This document shows, in pieces, positions 8,254-16,450 of a stretch of DNA of 64,000 bases. This DNA is from Bacteroidota bacterium (GTDB lineage: Bacteria; Bacteroidota; Bacteroidia; Chitinophagales; Saprospiraceae). The stretch's first letter is position 1. Every line of letters starts with the position of its first letter. The notes under the pieces were generated by a model. That model searched no databases. It saw nothing but the letters and a program-made list of their open reading frames with translations, and was not told where the DNA came from. The DNA lies in the NCBI GenBank assembly GCA_018222965.1, contig JAAEZH010000026.1, positions 1 through 64,000 on the forward strand, in the 5' to 3' direction. The position numbers and the translations under genes are program-made.

Positions 8254-9468
8254 ATGAGTATCCAAATCTATTCCAACCCAACGCTCGAGGCTGCGTCCGA
8301 TTACGTTCGCAACTTTCTGGAAGAAAAACTTCCGGAATCCTATGTATTTCACAACCTCACCCATACTGAAAATGTCGTGGAGTCTGCCCAGGAAATTGGG
8401 CACGACATAAGCCTCACGGAAGAGCAGCTTGAAACAGTGCTGCTGGCCGCCTGGTTTCATGATGTAGGATATGTGGAAGGCCCTCAAAATCACGAGGAGC
8501 GCAGTTGCAAAGTAGCGCGTGCCTTCCTGGAGGACCGGGATTTTCCGGAAGAAAAGATTAAAGAAGTGGAAGCTTGCATCCTGGCAACCCGCTTCCCGCA
8601 AAATCCGGAAGGTCTGTTGGAACAGGTAATCTGCGACTCTGATCTCAGTCACCTGGGAAAATTTGTGTATTGGGACCGATGTGGCCGAATCAGGCAGGAA
8701 ATGCTTTTGACCAATAGCCGCGTCATGTCTGACCAGGAGTGGGTCGAATTTGAGCTGAATTTCATGCAGCAGCATGATTACCATACAGAAATTGCAAAAG
8801 GACTCTATGGAGGACAAAAGGCCAAACACATCAAACAACTCAAAAAGCAACGCAAGAGACTGGATCCGGAAAGGGCCAAACGCAAAAAGCGGAAAAAACG
8901 GTCCAAGAAGAAAAATGACAACGAGGATCTCGAGTTGAAGCAAATCAGACTTGGACGTGGTGTTGAAACCATGTACCGGGTTACTTACCGAACGCACGTG
9001 AACCTCAGCTCTATCGCCGATAACAAGGCCAACATCATGCTGAGTATCAACGCGATCATTATTTCTATTGTAGTATCGACCCTGGTGCCTGGTTTTGGCA
9101 CCAATCCGAAACTCATCATTCCAACCGTAATTTTACTGGCAGTCTGTCTCACTGCCGTGGTATATGCCACCCTGTCTACCCGGCCGAAGGTGACAGAAGG
9201 TAAATTTAGCCGGGAAGACATCGAACAGAAGCGGTCCAACCTTCTGTTTTTTGGCAACTACTACAATATGGACCTGGAGGATTTTCATTGGGGTATGATG
9301 GAGATGATCAAAGACAATGACTTCCTCTACAGTTCTATGACCCGGGATTTGTATTTCCTGGGTAAGGTGCTGGCCAAAAAGTACCGCTTCTTAAGCATTT
9401 GCTATACCATTTTCATGTATGGCCTGATTGGTGCAGTAGTGGCATTTGCCATTGCTTTTGCCATTTAA
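8254..9468 (+). CDS. HD-domain phosphohydrolase fused to a Pycsar-type membrane effector domain (DUF5706/PycTM)
   Basis: A 404-residue two-part protein. The N-terminal HD domain has the metal ligands in place: His33/His37 (FHNLTH), His69-Asp70 (WFHDVGY) and Asp128/Asp130 (ICDSD), as in nucleotide phosphohydrolases. A very basic linker (about 197-220, runs of K and R) follows. The C-terminal 170 residues match the PycTM/DUF5706 family: THVNLSSIADNKANIMLSIN (248-266) leading into membrane segments at about 260-280, 288-306 and 382-404. PycTM domains act as membrane-damaging effectors in cyclic-pyrimidine anti-phage signalling, but here there is no adjacent cyclase: parC lies upstream and ferritin downstream. 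An HD that destroys the activating nucleotide, or a housekeeping role unrelated to defence, are both possible. Confidence 0.82.
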   Translation: MSIQIYSNPTLEAASDYVRNFLEEKLPESYVFHNLTHTENVVESAQEIGHDISLTEEQLETVLLAAWFHDVGYVEGPQNHEERSCKVARAFLEDRDFPEEKIKEVEACILATRFPQNPEGLLEQVICDSDLSHLGKFVYWDRCGRIRQEMLLTNSRVMSDQEWVEFELNFMQQHDYHTEIAKGLYGGQKAKHIKQLKKQRKRLDPERAKRKKRKKRSKKKNDNEDLELKQIRLGRGVETMYRVTYRTHVNLSSIADNKANIMLSINAIIISIVVSTLVPGFGTNPKLIIPTVILLAVCLTAVVYATLSTRPKVTEGKFSREDIEQKRSNLLFFGNYYNMDLEDFHWGMMEMIKDNDFLYSSMTRDLYFLGKVLAKKYRFLSICYTIFMYGLIGAVVAFAIAFAI

Positions 9469-9544
9469 ACAAAGGAAAAGAAGCCCTAAAACAGGAAACT
9501 TTGCAGGCCTTTGGTACGTTCTTTTAAAAGCAAAACGATAAAAT

Positions 9545-10063
9545 ATGTCACTATCCAAAAAGATGGAAGGTGCCCTCAATGACCAACTTATCCTTGAGGA
9601 CTACGCTTCTAATTTATACCTTTCTATGGCCAGCTGGTGCGAATCTCAAACCCTGGACGGTTGTGCCGAATTCATGTATCGTCAGGCAGATGAAGAACGC
9701 ATGCACATGCTGAAAATCTTCCACTACATCAACGAAGTAGACGGCCATGCGCTCTCTCCCGGCATTGACCAGCCACCCCATAACTGGCCGAGTGTACAGG
9801 AAATGTTTCACGAAGTTTACCAGCACGAGCAGAAAGTAACTTCGGCGATCAATAATCTGGTAGAGGTTGCGCTGGCTGAAAAAGATCATTCGACTTACAA
9901 CTTCCTGCAATGGTATGTAGATGAGCAGCGCGAAGAAGAAACCCTGATGCGCACTATCCTGGATCGCATCAAACTGATTGGTGATGGTCCGCAAAGTTTG
10001 TATTATATTGATAAGGAGGTACGAACAATCAACGCCAAAGCGGAGAAAGCTGAATCCATCTAA
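9545..10063 (+). CDS. ftnA: Non-haem ferritin
   Basis: Iron-storage protein that oxidises Fe(II) and mineralises it within a 24-subunit shell. At 172 residues it matches bacterial FtnA along its length. All ferroxidase ligands are visible: Glu18, Glu51, His54, Glu95, Gln128 and Glu131 (motifs LILEDYASNLY, EERMHM, YQHEQKV, WYVDEQREEE). There is no haem-binding Met pattern that would suggest bacterioferritin. It starts 76 bases after the HD-PycTM gene and is followed 11 bases later by the hydroxyacid oxidase, so those two are probably co-transcribed. Confidence 0.95.
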   Translation: MSLSKKMEGALNDQLILEDYASNLYLSMASWCESQTLDGCAEFMYRQADEERMHMLKIFHYINEVDGHALSPGIDQPPHNWPSVQEMFHEVYQHEQKVTSAINNLVEVALAEKDHSTYNFLQWYVDEQREEETLMRTILDRIKLIGDGPQSLYYIDKEVRTINAKAEKAESI

Positions 10064-10074
10064 ATGGTTAAAAC

Positions 10075-11367
10075 ATGTCTGACCAAACGACCAATCCGGT
10101 TCCGGATGAGAGTGTTGCGGTTGAAGCGCAGCGCAATGTATACATTCAGGGGGCCAGTGGTATAAAGTCAGACCTCCCCATTTCTTTTGAAGATATGGAA
10201 AGCATGGCTGAAAAGCGCCTTTCGGCGAAAGCCTTTGCTTACATAGCTGGTGGTGCCGGAAAAGAACGCACCATACTGAGAAACCGGGAAGCATTCGGGC
10301 AATGGAAAATCCTGCCCCGGATGCTTCGCGACGTTTCAGACCGGGACCTTAGCATCTCCTTATTTGACCGCCCTTATTCGACTCCCTTTCTACTTGCCCC
10401 CATTGGCGTACTGGATCTGGCACATAAAGAAGCAGATCTGGCTGTTGCCCGTGCAGCTGCCGGCCGAAAAGTGCCGATGATCTTTTCCAGTCAGGCATCT
10501 ACAAATATGGAGACCTGCAGCCAGGCTATGGGAAATGCTCCAAAATGGTTTCAACTATACTGGAGCAAGTCTGATGATCTGGTACGAAGTTTTGTGCAAC
10601 GAGCAGAAACCTGTGGATGTGAAGCCATCGTTATCACGTTGGATACCACCTTATTGGGCTGGCGCGAACGGGATCTTCAACAAGCATACCTGCCCTTTAT
10701 GGAAGGTAGGGGCATTGCTCAATATGTCTCTGATCCCGTCTTTCAATCCTTGCTCGACGCCCCGGAAGAAGAACCCGGCGGGAAGCGCAAGATCACCCTT
10801 TCTACCCTAAAAACAGTGTATAGTTTGATGAGCCGGTATCCCGGTTCGTTCTTTGCCAACCTCCGATCGGGGAAGCCGGTTAAAGCCGTGCGCAAGTTTA
10901 TTGATATTTATTCGAGGCCGTCTTTGTCCTGGGAAGATATCCCCCGGATAAGGGAGTACACCTCGCTTCCAATTTTGCTGAAAGGCATTTTACACCCCGA
11001 CGATGCCCGAAGGGCGATGGATTTGGGAATGGATGGTATCATCGTTTCCAACCACGGCGGACGACAAGTCGATGGTTCCGTTTCCAGTATGGAGATGTTG
11101 CCGAAAATAGCTGAAGTAGTTGGAGGCAAAATCCCCATAATGCTGGACAGTGGAATCCGTAGCGGAGCTGATGTCTTTAAAGCCCTTGCCCTGGGAGCTA
11201 CTGCTGTATGCCTTGGAAGACCATACGTTTATGCGCTGGCACTTGGCGGACAAAAAGGAGTAGATGAATACCTGCGAAACATCATCGCCGACTTTGAATT
11301 GACGATGGGACTTGCCGGCTGTAAGTCGGTATCTGAAATAAGTATGGTAAATCTGATGAAAGACTAA
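10075..11367 (+). CDS. FMN-dependent alpha-hydroxyacid oxidase/dehydrogenase (lactate dehydrogenase-like)
   Basis: A TIM-barrel flavoenzyme of the LldD/glycolate oxidase family that oxidises an L-2-hydroxyacid to the 2-oxoacid. The catalytic His327 and adjacent Arg330 lie in the family signature SNHGGRQVDG; the substrate-side Tyr of QLYW (about 162) and the FMN phosphate-binding segment DSGIRSGADVFKALALGA are present. The exact substrate (lactate, glycolate or other) cannot be read from sequence. The 430 residues include a 35-residue N-terminal extension. Its stop abuts that of the convergent flippase-like gene. A copy of the TTCGGCGAA word is inside it at 10221. Confidence 0.9.
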   Translation: MSDQTTNPVPDESVAVEAQRNVYIQGASGIKSDLPISFEDMESMAEKRLSAKAFAYIAGGAGKERTILRNREAFGQWKILPRMLRDVSDRDLSISLFDRPYSTPFLLAPIGVLDLAHKEADLAVARAAAGRKVPMIFSSQASTNMETCSQAMGNAPKWFQLYWSKSDDLVRSFVQRAETCGCEAIVITLDTTLLGWRERDLQQAYLPFMEGRGIAQYVSDPVFQSLLDAPEEEPGGKRKITLSTLKTVYSLMSRYPGSFFANLRSGKPVKAVRKFIDIYSRPSLSWEDIPRIREYTSLPILLKGILHPDDARRAMDLGMDGIIVSNHGGRQVDGSVSSMEMLPKIAEVVGGKIPIMLDSGIRSGADVFKALALGATAVCLGRPYVYALALGGQKGVDEYLRNIIADFELTMGLAGCKSVSEISMVNLMKD

Positions 11368-12456
11368 TTACTCCTCTACCGTTTCCGGGATTACCGGGTT
11401 CCGATTTCTGTTGTAGACGGGCAAAACCACAAGCGCCAACAATCCCAGTAAGATATTACAACCCAGCTGAATGCTGAAGAACAGAATATTTGCAAAGGAA
11501 AAAGCATCGGCTTTTGCCAGGCCATACATACTTACGAGACAAGCACTGACCAGGGCGTGATAAGTTCCCATTCCGCCAGGTGACGGAATCAAGATGCCCA
11601 GGGCTCCAACAGCAAAGACCATCAGGGCCGGCATGGCTCCCAACTCGGCAGTCGGCGCGAAGGCATAAAAGCCCAAATAGGTCATCAGGTAATACATGAA
11701 CCATATATTCAGGCTATGGAAAATAAACCAACCCGGTTTTTCCAGCTTGCTTATTGTCTTCAGACCGTCGATAAAACCTATGACAATTTCCTGAACCTTT
11801 TTATACAGTTTTCCGGCTTTGATCCGCTTCCAAAAAATGACCAGCAATAACAAAGCCAGCAAGGAGAACCCCAATACGCCTCGAATGATCCAACCAAAGA
11901 GAGATATGCCGGAAGATGCTGCATCTTCAGCAGCCCGAAAGGATTGGAGCAATTCCAGGATGCGATCAAATTCAATAATGAAAGTTACTCCAAGTACGGC
12001 AGCAAAGACGATCACATCGGCAATACGATCCACGACCACCGTTCCAAATACCTTTTCTGCCGGAATTTTTTCGTAGCGGGCAAAAGTACCTGCCCGTATG
12101 ACCTCTCCGATTCGGGGAAACCCGAGATTGGCAAAATACCCCAGCATAATGGTAAAGAAGCCATTCACCATACTCGGTTTATAGCCGAGCGGGCGCAGCA
12201 ACATGAGCCAGCGAGCGGCACGGCTTATATTACTAATGGAAAAAGCGACAAGGACAAGGAACAACCAGAAATACTTCGCGGAAGCAAAGTCATCGAGAAT
12301 TTTACCGATCAGGCTGCATTCAGATTCCGGAACGCCGTCGAGGGCACATTGGGCTTGCCAGGCAGCATCCTGATCCAGATAAACCAGGTAAAGGATTCCT
12401 AAACCGATCCCGAAAAAAACCAGAACCTTTAAAATGTTTTGCAGCAGCTTCTTCAA
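11368..12456 (-). CDS. Lysylphosphatidylglycerol synthase-type membrane domain protein (YbhN/UPF0104 family)
   Basis: An inner-membrane protein with about eight hydrophobic segments and the family motifs NISRAARWLMLLRPLGYKP, GYFANLGFPRIGEVIRAG and IPSPGGMGTYHAL. Family members are flippase-like membrane domains; without the catalytic domain of MprF the substrate is unknown. The start appears to be TTG at 12456, giving MKKLLQNILK, which is the usual N-terminus. It sits 39 bases after panD and is probably the last gene of a panC-panD-flippase operon. Confidence 0.88.
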   Translation of the reverse strand: MKKLLQNILKVLVFFGIGLGILYLVYLDQDAAWQAQCALDGVPESECSLIGKILDDFASAKYFWLFLVLVAFSISNISRAARWLMLLRPLGYKPSMVNGFFTIMLGYFANLGFPRIGEVIRAGTFARYEKIPAEKVFGTVVVDRIADVIVFAAVLGVTFIIEFDRILELLQSFRAAEDAASSGISLFGWIIRGVLGFSLLALLLLVIFWKRIKAGKLYKKVQEIVIGFIDGLKTISKLEKPGWFIFHSLNIWFMYYLMTYLGFYAFAPTAELGAMPALMVFAVGALGILIPSPGGMGTYHALVSACLVSMYGLAKADAFSFANILFFSIQLGCNILLGLLALVVLPVYNRNRNPVIPETVEE

Positions 12457-12495
12457 TGTATCGAGTTGATATTGCGGGCAAGGGAATAAGAGGAG

Positions 12496-12849
12496 TTAAG
12501 AGGCTGGAAGCTTATTATCATCATCGGGAAAAACGGCCGTTGGTTTGAAAGTTCTGGCTTCCGCTGCATCCATCCAGGCATAGGAAATGATAATGACCAC
12601 ATCTCCTACCTGAGCCCGGCGGGCTGCAGCACCGTTGAGGCAAATTACCCCGGAGCCTCTCTCGCCTTTTATCACATAGGTTTCCAGTCTTTCGCCATTA
12701 TTGTTGTTGACGATTTGAACACGTTCCCCTTCGAGGATATTGGCGGCATCCATCAAGTCTTCATCGATCGTAATACTTCCGACATAATTCAGGTTGGCTT
12801 CGGTAATACGAACCCGATGAATCTTGGATTTAAACATCTGTAACATCAT
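12496..12849 (-). CDS. panD: Aspartate 1-decarboxylase
   Basis: Pyruvoyl enzyme that makes beta-alanine from aspartate for pantothenate and CoA synthesis. The self-cleavage site is the Gly24-Ser25 of [10 protein letters not shown], exactly where the family has it when translation starts at the ATG at 12849 (12846 is an equally good second Met). A longer reading frame to 12909 adds residues that are not family-like. 117 residues is normal length. It follows panC by about 130 bases on the same strand, consistent with shared control of pantothenate synthesis. Confidence 0.95.
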   Translation of the reverse strand: MMLQMFKSKIHRVRITEANLNYVGSITIDEDLMDAANILEGERVQIVNNNNGERLETYVIKGERGSGVICLNGAAARRAQVGDVVIIISYAWMDAAEARTFKPTAVFPDDDNKLPAS

Positions 12850-12976
12850 AACGAGCGCAAAAATAGAACAATGAAATGGGTTTTTCAGATCTCCATGCAA
12901 ACATTGCAAATTGGGACCTGGTTCAATCTCCTGCTTCTTGAGACGAATCCTATAGCAAAAAGTAATGGCCGCCCGC

Positions 12977-13825
12977 TTAAATTAGAATATTGTCGATCAA
13001 TCGAACGGGACCAACCCAAACGGCAGTACAGACCGCAACTTCCTGATCTTTCTTGAATCTTTCAACAGGCTTCAGGGTCTCCGTATCCACCACATCAAAA
13101 TATTCCGGTTTGAAATGCGGGTTTTTCAAAAGGGCTTTCATTCCCCGGTCCTGAATCTCATTCGGATGAAATCCGGAGGCTTTCCAGCTTTTGGCAGCTT
13201 GCAGTATTTGATGGATTCCAGCGGCTTCTGCCTTTTCTTCCGGGCTCAGCCTTCGGTTGCGGGAACTCATGGCCAATCCGCTTTCTTCCCGTACGATTGG
13301 ATGCAGAATGAGATCCACCTCAACATCTAACTGCCGTATCATGGATCGAACGATGAGATATTGTTGAAGGTCTTTCTGCCCCATAACGATGGAGCCGGGT
13401 TCCAGAATCTCGATAAAACGGTGAATCACCTGGGCAACGCCTTCAAAATGACCGGGACGATGCGTGCCTTCCATGGGTTCTTCCAATCCTTTAAAGTCGA
13501 AAGCCGGAGGGCCTGCGTATGTTTCGGGATACATTTCACTGACCGGTGGCATAAACAGCACATCACAGCCGATTCCAAGCAACAGCTTAATATCAGCAGC
13601 TTCCCGACGTGGATATTTCTCCAGATCGGAAGATTCGTTAAACTGAGTAGGATTAACAAAGATGCTGCAGACGGTCAGGTCATTGTTCTGTTGTGAACTT
13701 TGCAGCAGGTCTAAGTGTCCTTTGTGTAGTGCGCCCATAGTAGGTACAAATCCTACCCGGCGTCCGTTTTGCCTGAATTGGCTTAAGAAACGGTTTATTT
13801 CCACTACGCTTTTAAATAGCAACAT
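12977..13825 (-). CDS. panC: Pantothenate synthetase (pantoate-beta-alanine ligase)
   Basis: Joins pantoate to beta-alanine using ATP, with a pantoyl-adenylate intermediate. The nucleotidyltransferase motif is [14 protein letters not shown] near the N-terminus; [32 protein letters not shown] and MSSRNRRLS are all diagnostic. I use the ATG at 13825 (282 residues) because the reading frame's earlier start adds eight unrelated residues. panB is not in the window. It is divergent from the GT5-like gene at 13964; the 140 bases between carry a good promoter for the plus strand. Confidence 0.96.
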   Translation of the reverse strand: MLLFKSVVEINRFLSQFRQNGRRVGFVPTMGALHKGHLDLLQSSQQNNDLTVCSIFVNPTQFNESSDLEKYPRREAADIKLLLGIGCDVLFMPPVSEMYPETYAGPPAFDFKGLEEPMEGTHRPGHFEGVAQVIHRFIEILEPGSIVMGQKDLQQYLIVRSMIRQLDVEVDLILHPIVREESGLAMSSRNRRLSPEEKAEAAGIHQILQAAKSWKASGFHPNEIQDRGMKALLKNPHFKPEYFDVVDTETLKPVERFKKDQEVAVCTAVWVGPVRLIDNILI

Positions 13826-13880
13826 AATGGTACCTGAATCGTCGTTCAATAAATCCGGGCAAAATTAGTAATCTTCCGGA

Positions 13881-13913
13881 ATTGCGGAAAATACCGCTTT
13901 TTTCGTATTTTTG
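13881..13913 (+). promoter_or_regulatory. Bacteroidota-type promoter for the GT5-like gene
   Basis: ATTG (13881-13884), a 21-base spacer and TATTTTTG (13906-13913) fit the TTTG/TAnnTTTG consensus. Transcription would begin around 13920, giving a leader of about 44 bases. Confidence 0.6.
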
Positions 13914-13963
13914 CAGCCTTGTTAGTGGGCTGATCGAGAAAGATCAAAATATTTTTTGAAATT

Positions 13964-14785
13964 ATGAGTAAGAAGAAGGTCCTGATTGTTACACAGGAAA
14001 TGCAGCCTTACACCGCTTTGTCGGAAATTTCCGAAATCGCACGTAAATTACCCCAATACGCACAGGAAAACGGCTTAGAGGTAAGGATATTGATGCCCCG
14101 TTTTGGCACAATCAATGAAAGGCGGCATCGCCTTCACGAAGTAGTTCGCCTCTCAGGGATGAACATTATTGTCGATGACGACGATTATCCATTGATCATT
14201 AAAGTAGCTTCGCTTCCGAATGCACGGATGCAGGTGTACTTTTTAGATAATGAAGATTTCTTCAAGCGCAAGCGAATCTTCACCGACGACAAAGACAAGC
14301 CTTTTGAAGATAATCCGGACCGGATGATCTTTTTCTGTAAAGGTGTACTCGAAACCGTTAAGAAATTTGGCTGGCCGCCAAACATCATCCATTGCCACGG
14401 CTGGATGACCAGTCTGATCCCGGCTTACGTAAAAACAGCGTATCAAAACGAGCCACTCTTCGAACAAACAAAAGTGGTTTATTCGCTTTACGAAAGTGAA
14501 ATGTCAGACAATTTTGGCGAAGACTTTTTCACGAAAGCCAGTATCAATAACTTGTCTGAAGAAGACCTTGCTGCTTACCAAAACGGTAAGAAAATTGCCC
14601 TGCATCAAGGGGCGATGAATTTCTCCGATGCGATGATCGTAGGTACTGAAAACCTCGCTTCTGATCTGGAGAAAAAGCTGGAAGATACTGACAAGCCAGT
14701 TCTGGAACGCCAGGAGGGAGACGATCTGTTGCCTACATACCTGGATTTTTATGGTTCGTTGATGGAGGAAGAAGTTGAAGGATAA
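13964..14785 (+). CDS. Glycogen/starch synthase-like protein, GT5 N-terminal domain only
   Basis: A 273-residue protein matching only the N-terminal (acceptor-side) Rossmann domain of GT5 glycogen synthases: KVLIVTQEMQPYTALSEISEIARKLPQ, then RILMPRFGTINERRHRLHEV and IIHCHGWMTSLIPAYVK. The C-terminal ADP-glucose-binding domain of normal glycogen synthases (about 470 residues) is absent, and the usual KxGGL motif is replaced by YTALSEI, so catalysis as a glycogen synthase is doubtful. The stop at 14785 is followed by a DUF4270 gene, not a second half, so this is not a frameshift. The same short form beside panC is, from memory, a conserved arrangement in this phylum. Confidence 0.8.
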   Translation: MSKKKVLIVTQEMQPYTALSEISEIARKLPQYAQENGLEVRILMPRFGTINERRHRLHEVVRLSGMNIIVDDDDYPLIIKVASLPNARMQVYFLDNEDFFKRKRIFTDDKDKPFEDNPDRMIFFCKGVLETVKKFGWPPNIIHCHGWMTSLIPAYVKTAYQNEPLFEQTKVVYSLYESEMSDNFGEDFFTKASINNLSEEDLAAYQNGKKIALHQGAMNFSDAMIVGTENLASDLEKKLEDTDKPVLERQEGDDLLPTYLDFYGSLMEEEVEG

Positions 14786-14900
14786 TTCAATCCTTTACAA
14801 CCTTTTCTACATCTATTTGCTCTATTGATTGGTTGGCCTTAGAAAGAACCATAGGTCTGCCCAAGGTTCTATTCAATCAATGCAAACCACCGAATTATTT

Positions 14901-16232
14901 ATGAAGCAATTGTTGACAGCCGGGAGTATTATTCTTGCCCTGGCACTTTTCTCCTGTAGCAAATCTACCATCGTTGGCTCTGACCTGCTCGATCAGGATC
15001 AGGTAAACCTTGGTTTTTCCGATACATTTACCCTGAGCGGATATACTGTTGTAAACGATTCGGTGCGCACATACGACCCGGACTTTGCAGAGCAACTGAT
15101 CGGGTATCTGGTTGGTCAAATGGATGATCCTGTTTTTGGCCAGACTACGGCCAAAATCAATGCCGAATTCAGACCAGGGACAGAAGATCCTGATTTTGAA
15201 AATGCAGTACTCGACTCCGTTGTACTGGTATTGCCCTATTACAACATCAGTAAATACGGTGACACCCTCGAATTTTACGGATTAGATGTATTTATGCTGG
15301 ATGAACGCATGGACCGATCCGAAAACATTTTCTCCAATCGGGAATTCCAGGTTGCAGAAATGATCGGTAGCGTACCTCAGTTTGTGCCAAACTATTCCGA
15401 CAGCATCACCATTCAGGCCCATGGCGGTGGAGCAGATGACACTTTTGATCTGCCTCCGCAGCTTCGCATAACATTAAGTGAGTCCTTTGGCAACGAATTG
15501 CTCAACCTGCCCGTTGAGACCTATGAGGATGATTCCCTCTTTCTGGATGCCATTCCGGGTATTCAGCTTTCGCCGAATACTATTAATGAAGGCTTGAACG
15601 CGTTCAACCTCCGAACAAACAGCAATGCAGGTATATTCGTCTACTATCACGTAGATGATGAATACGACATCTATCAAATGCCATTCACCAGCCTCGCAGC
15701 AAGAATGGTTAACTTTGAACACGATTATACAGGCTCTGTTGTGGAAGACTTCCTCAACGACCCTGAAAAAGGCGACAGCCTGCTCTTTTTACAGGGCATG
15801 TCTGGTGCAACCTTTGAACTCGAAATTCCCAATACTGAATTTCTTAAGGACAAGGTGATAAACCGGGCAGAACTTGAGTTTACAGCTGTTACTTTGCCGG
15901 AGGATATCATGTCTCCTTATGAGCCGGTCATTCAGATGATTGCCTCAGAAGTAACTGATACCGGTCTGGTTATCATACAGGATGTTGTGTTTGGACTTGA
16001 AAGAGGCGACCTCGACATTCTTTTTGGCGGAAGAATCGAAGACGATACGGAACCGGCTAAATATCGATTAAACTTGTCGGCACATCTGCGCAGGATGAGT
16101 CTTGGAGAGGTATCCGACAAGATACAGATCACCGTTTTAGCACGACCAGAGTTGGCAAATCGGGTTGTATTGGCAGGACCAGGACACTCCGTATCACCTG
16201 CGATCTTAAAGGTTAATTTTACTAACTTGTAG
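14901..16232 (+). CDS. DUF4270 lipoprotein
   Basis: A Bacteroidota-specific exported protein of unknown function. Starting at the ATG at 14901 gives a textbook lipoprotein signal (LLTAGSIILALALFSCSKST, Cys18 lipidated) and 443 residues; the longer frame from 14829 would bury that signal. The family core is visible as LGFSDTFTLSGYTVVNDSVRT, then GYLVGQMDDPVFGQTTAKIN. The beta-rich body suggests a surface or outer-membrane-linked role. It lies between the GT5-like protein and glmS, as part of the conserved block. Confidence 0.88.
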   Translation: MKQLLTAGSIILALALFSCSKSTIVGSDLLDQDQVNLGFSDTFTLSGYTVVNDSVRTYDPDFAEQLIGYLVGQMDDPVFGQTTAKINAEFRPGTEDPDFENAVLDSVVLVLPYYNISKYGDTLEFYGLDVFMLDERMDRSENIFSNREFQVAEMIGSVPQFVPNYSDSITIQAHGGGADDTFDLPPQLRITLSESFGNELLNLPVETYEDDSLFLDAIPGIQLSPNTINEGLNAFNLRTNSNAGIFVYYHVDDEYDIYQMPFTSLAARMVNFEHDYTGSVVEDFLNDPEKGDSLLFLQGMSGATFELEIPNTEFLKDKVINRAELEFTAVTLPEDIMSPYEPVIQMIASEVTDTGLVIIQDVVFGLERGDLDILFGGRIEDDTEPAKYRLNLSAHLRRMSLGEVSDKIQITVLARPELANRVVLAGPGHSVSPAILKVNFTNL

Positions 16233-16450
16233 TCGAAACAAGTCCAGCCAACAAAAAAAACAGCAAAAACTTTAAGCCAGCCCTGACTAAATCTTGCTGT
16301 CAACCGTTTATATACCGGCGAATAGAAAGCAACAGGTTTCCATTCGCCGGTATTTTCGGATTTATGAAATATAAGATCCATAACGGTTTCCCCGTAACAC
16401 CCCCTTTATTGTTTGCGGGACTTTGAAAACCCAGTAACCCCGTTGATTTT

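Noticed and set aside
8038-8997. A 319-residue reading frame on the minus strand
   Set aside because: It lies entirely antisense to parC and the HD-PycTM gene, which have clear domain matches; composition looks like a shadow frame.
13964-14785. Truncated or frameshifted glycogen synthase
   Set aside because: The frame is intact, has a promoter and is followed by an unrelated complete gene, so the short form seems to be natural.
16400-16450. glmS ribozyme upstream of glmS
   Set aside because: The region is too short and shows no ribozyme core; this ribozyme is typical of Gram-positive bacteria.
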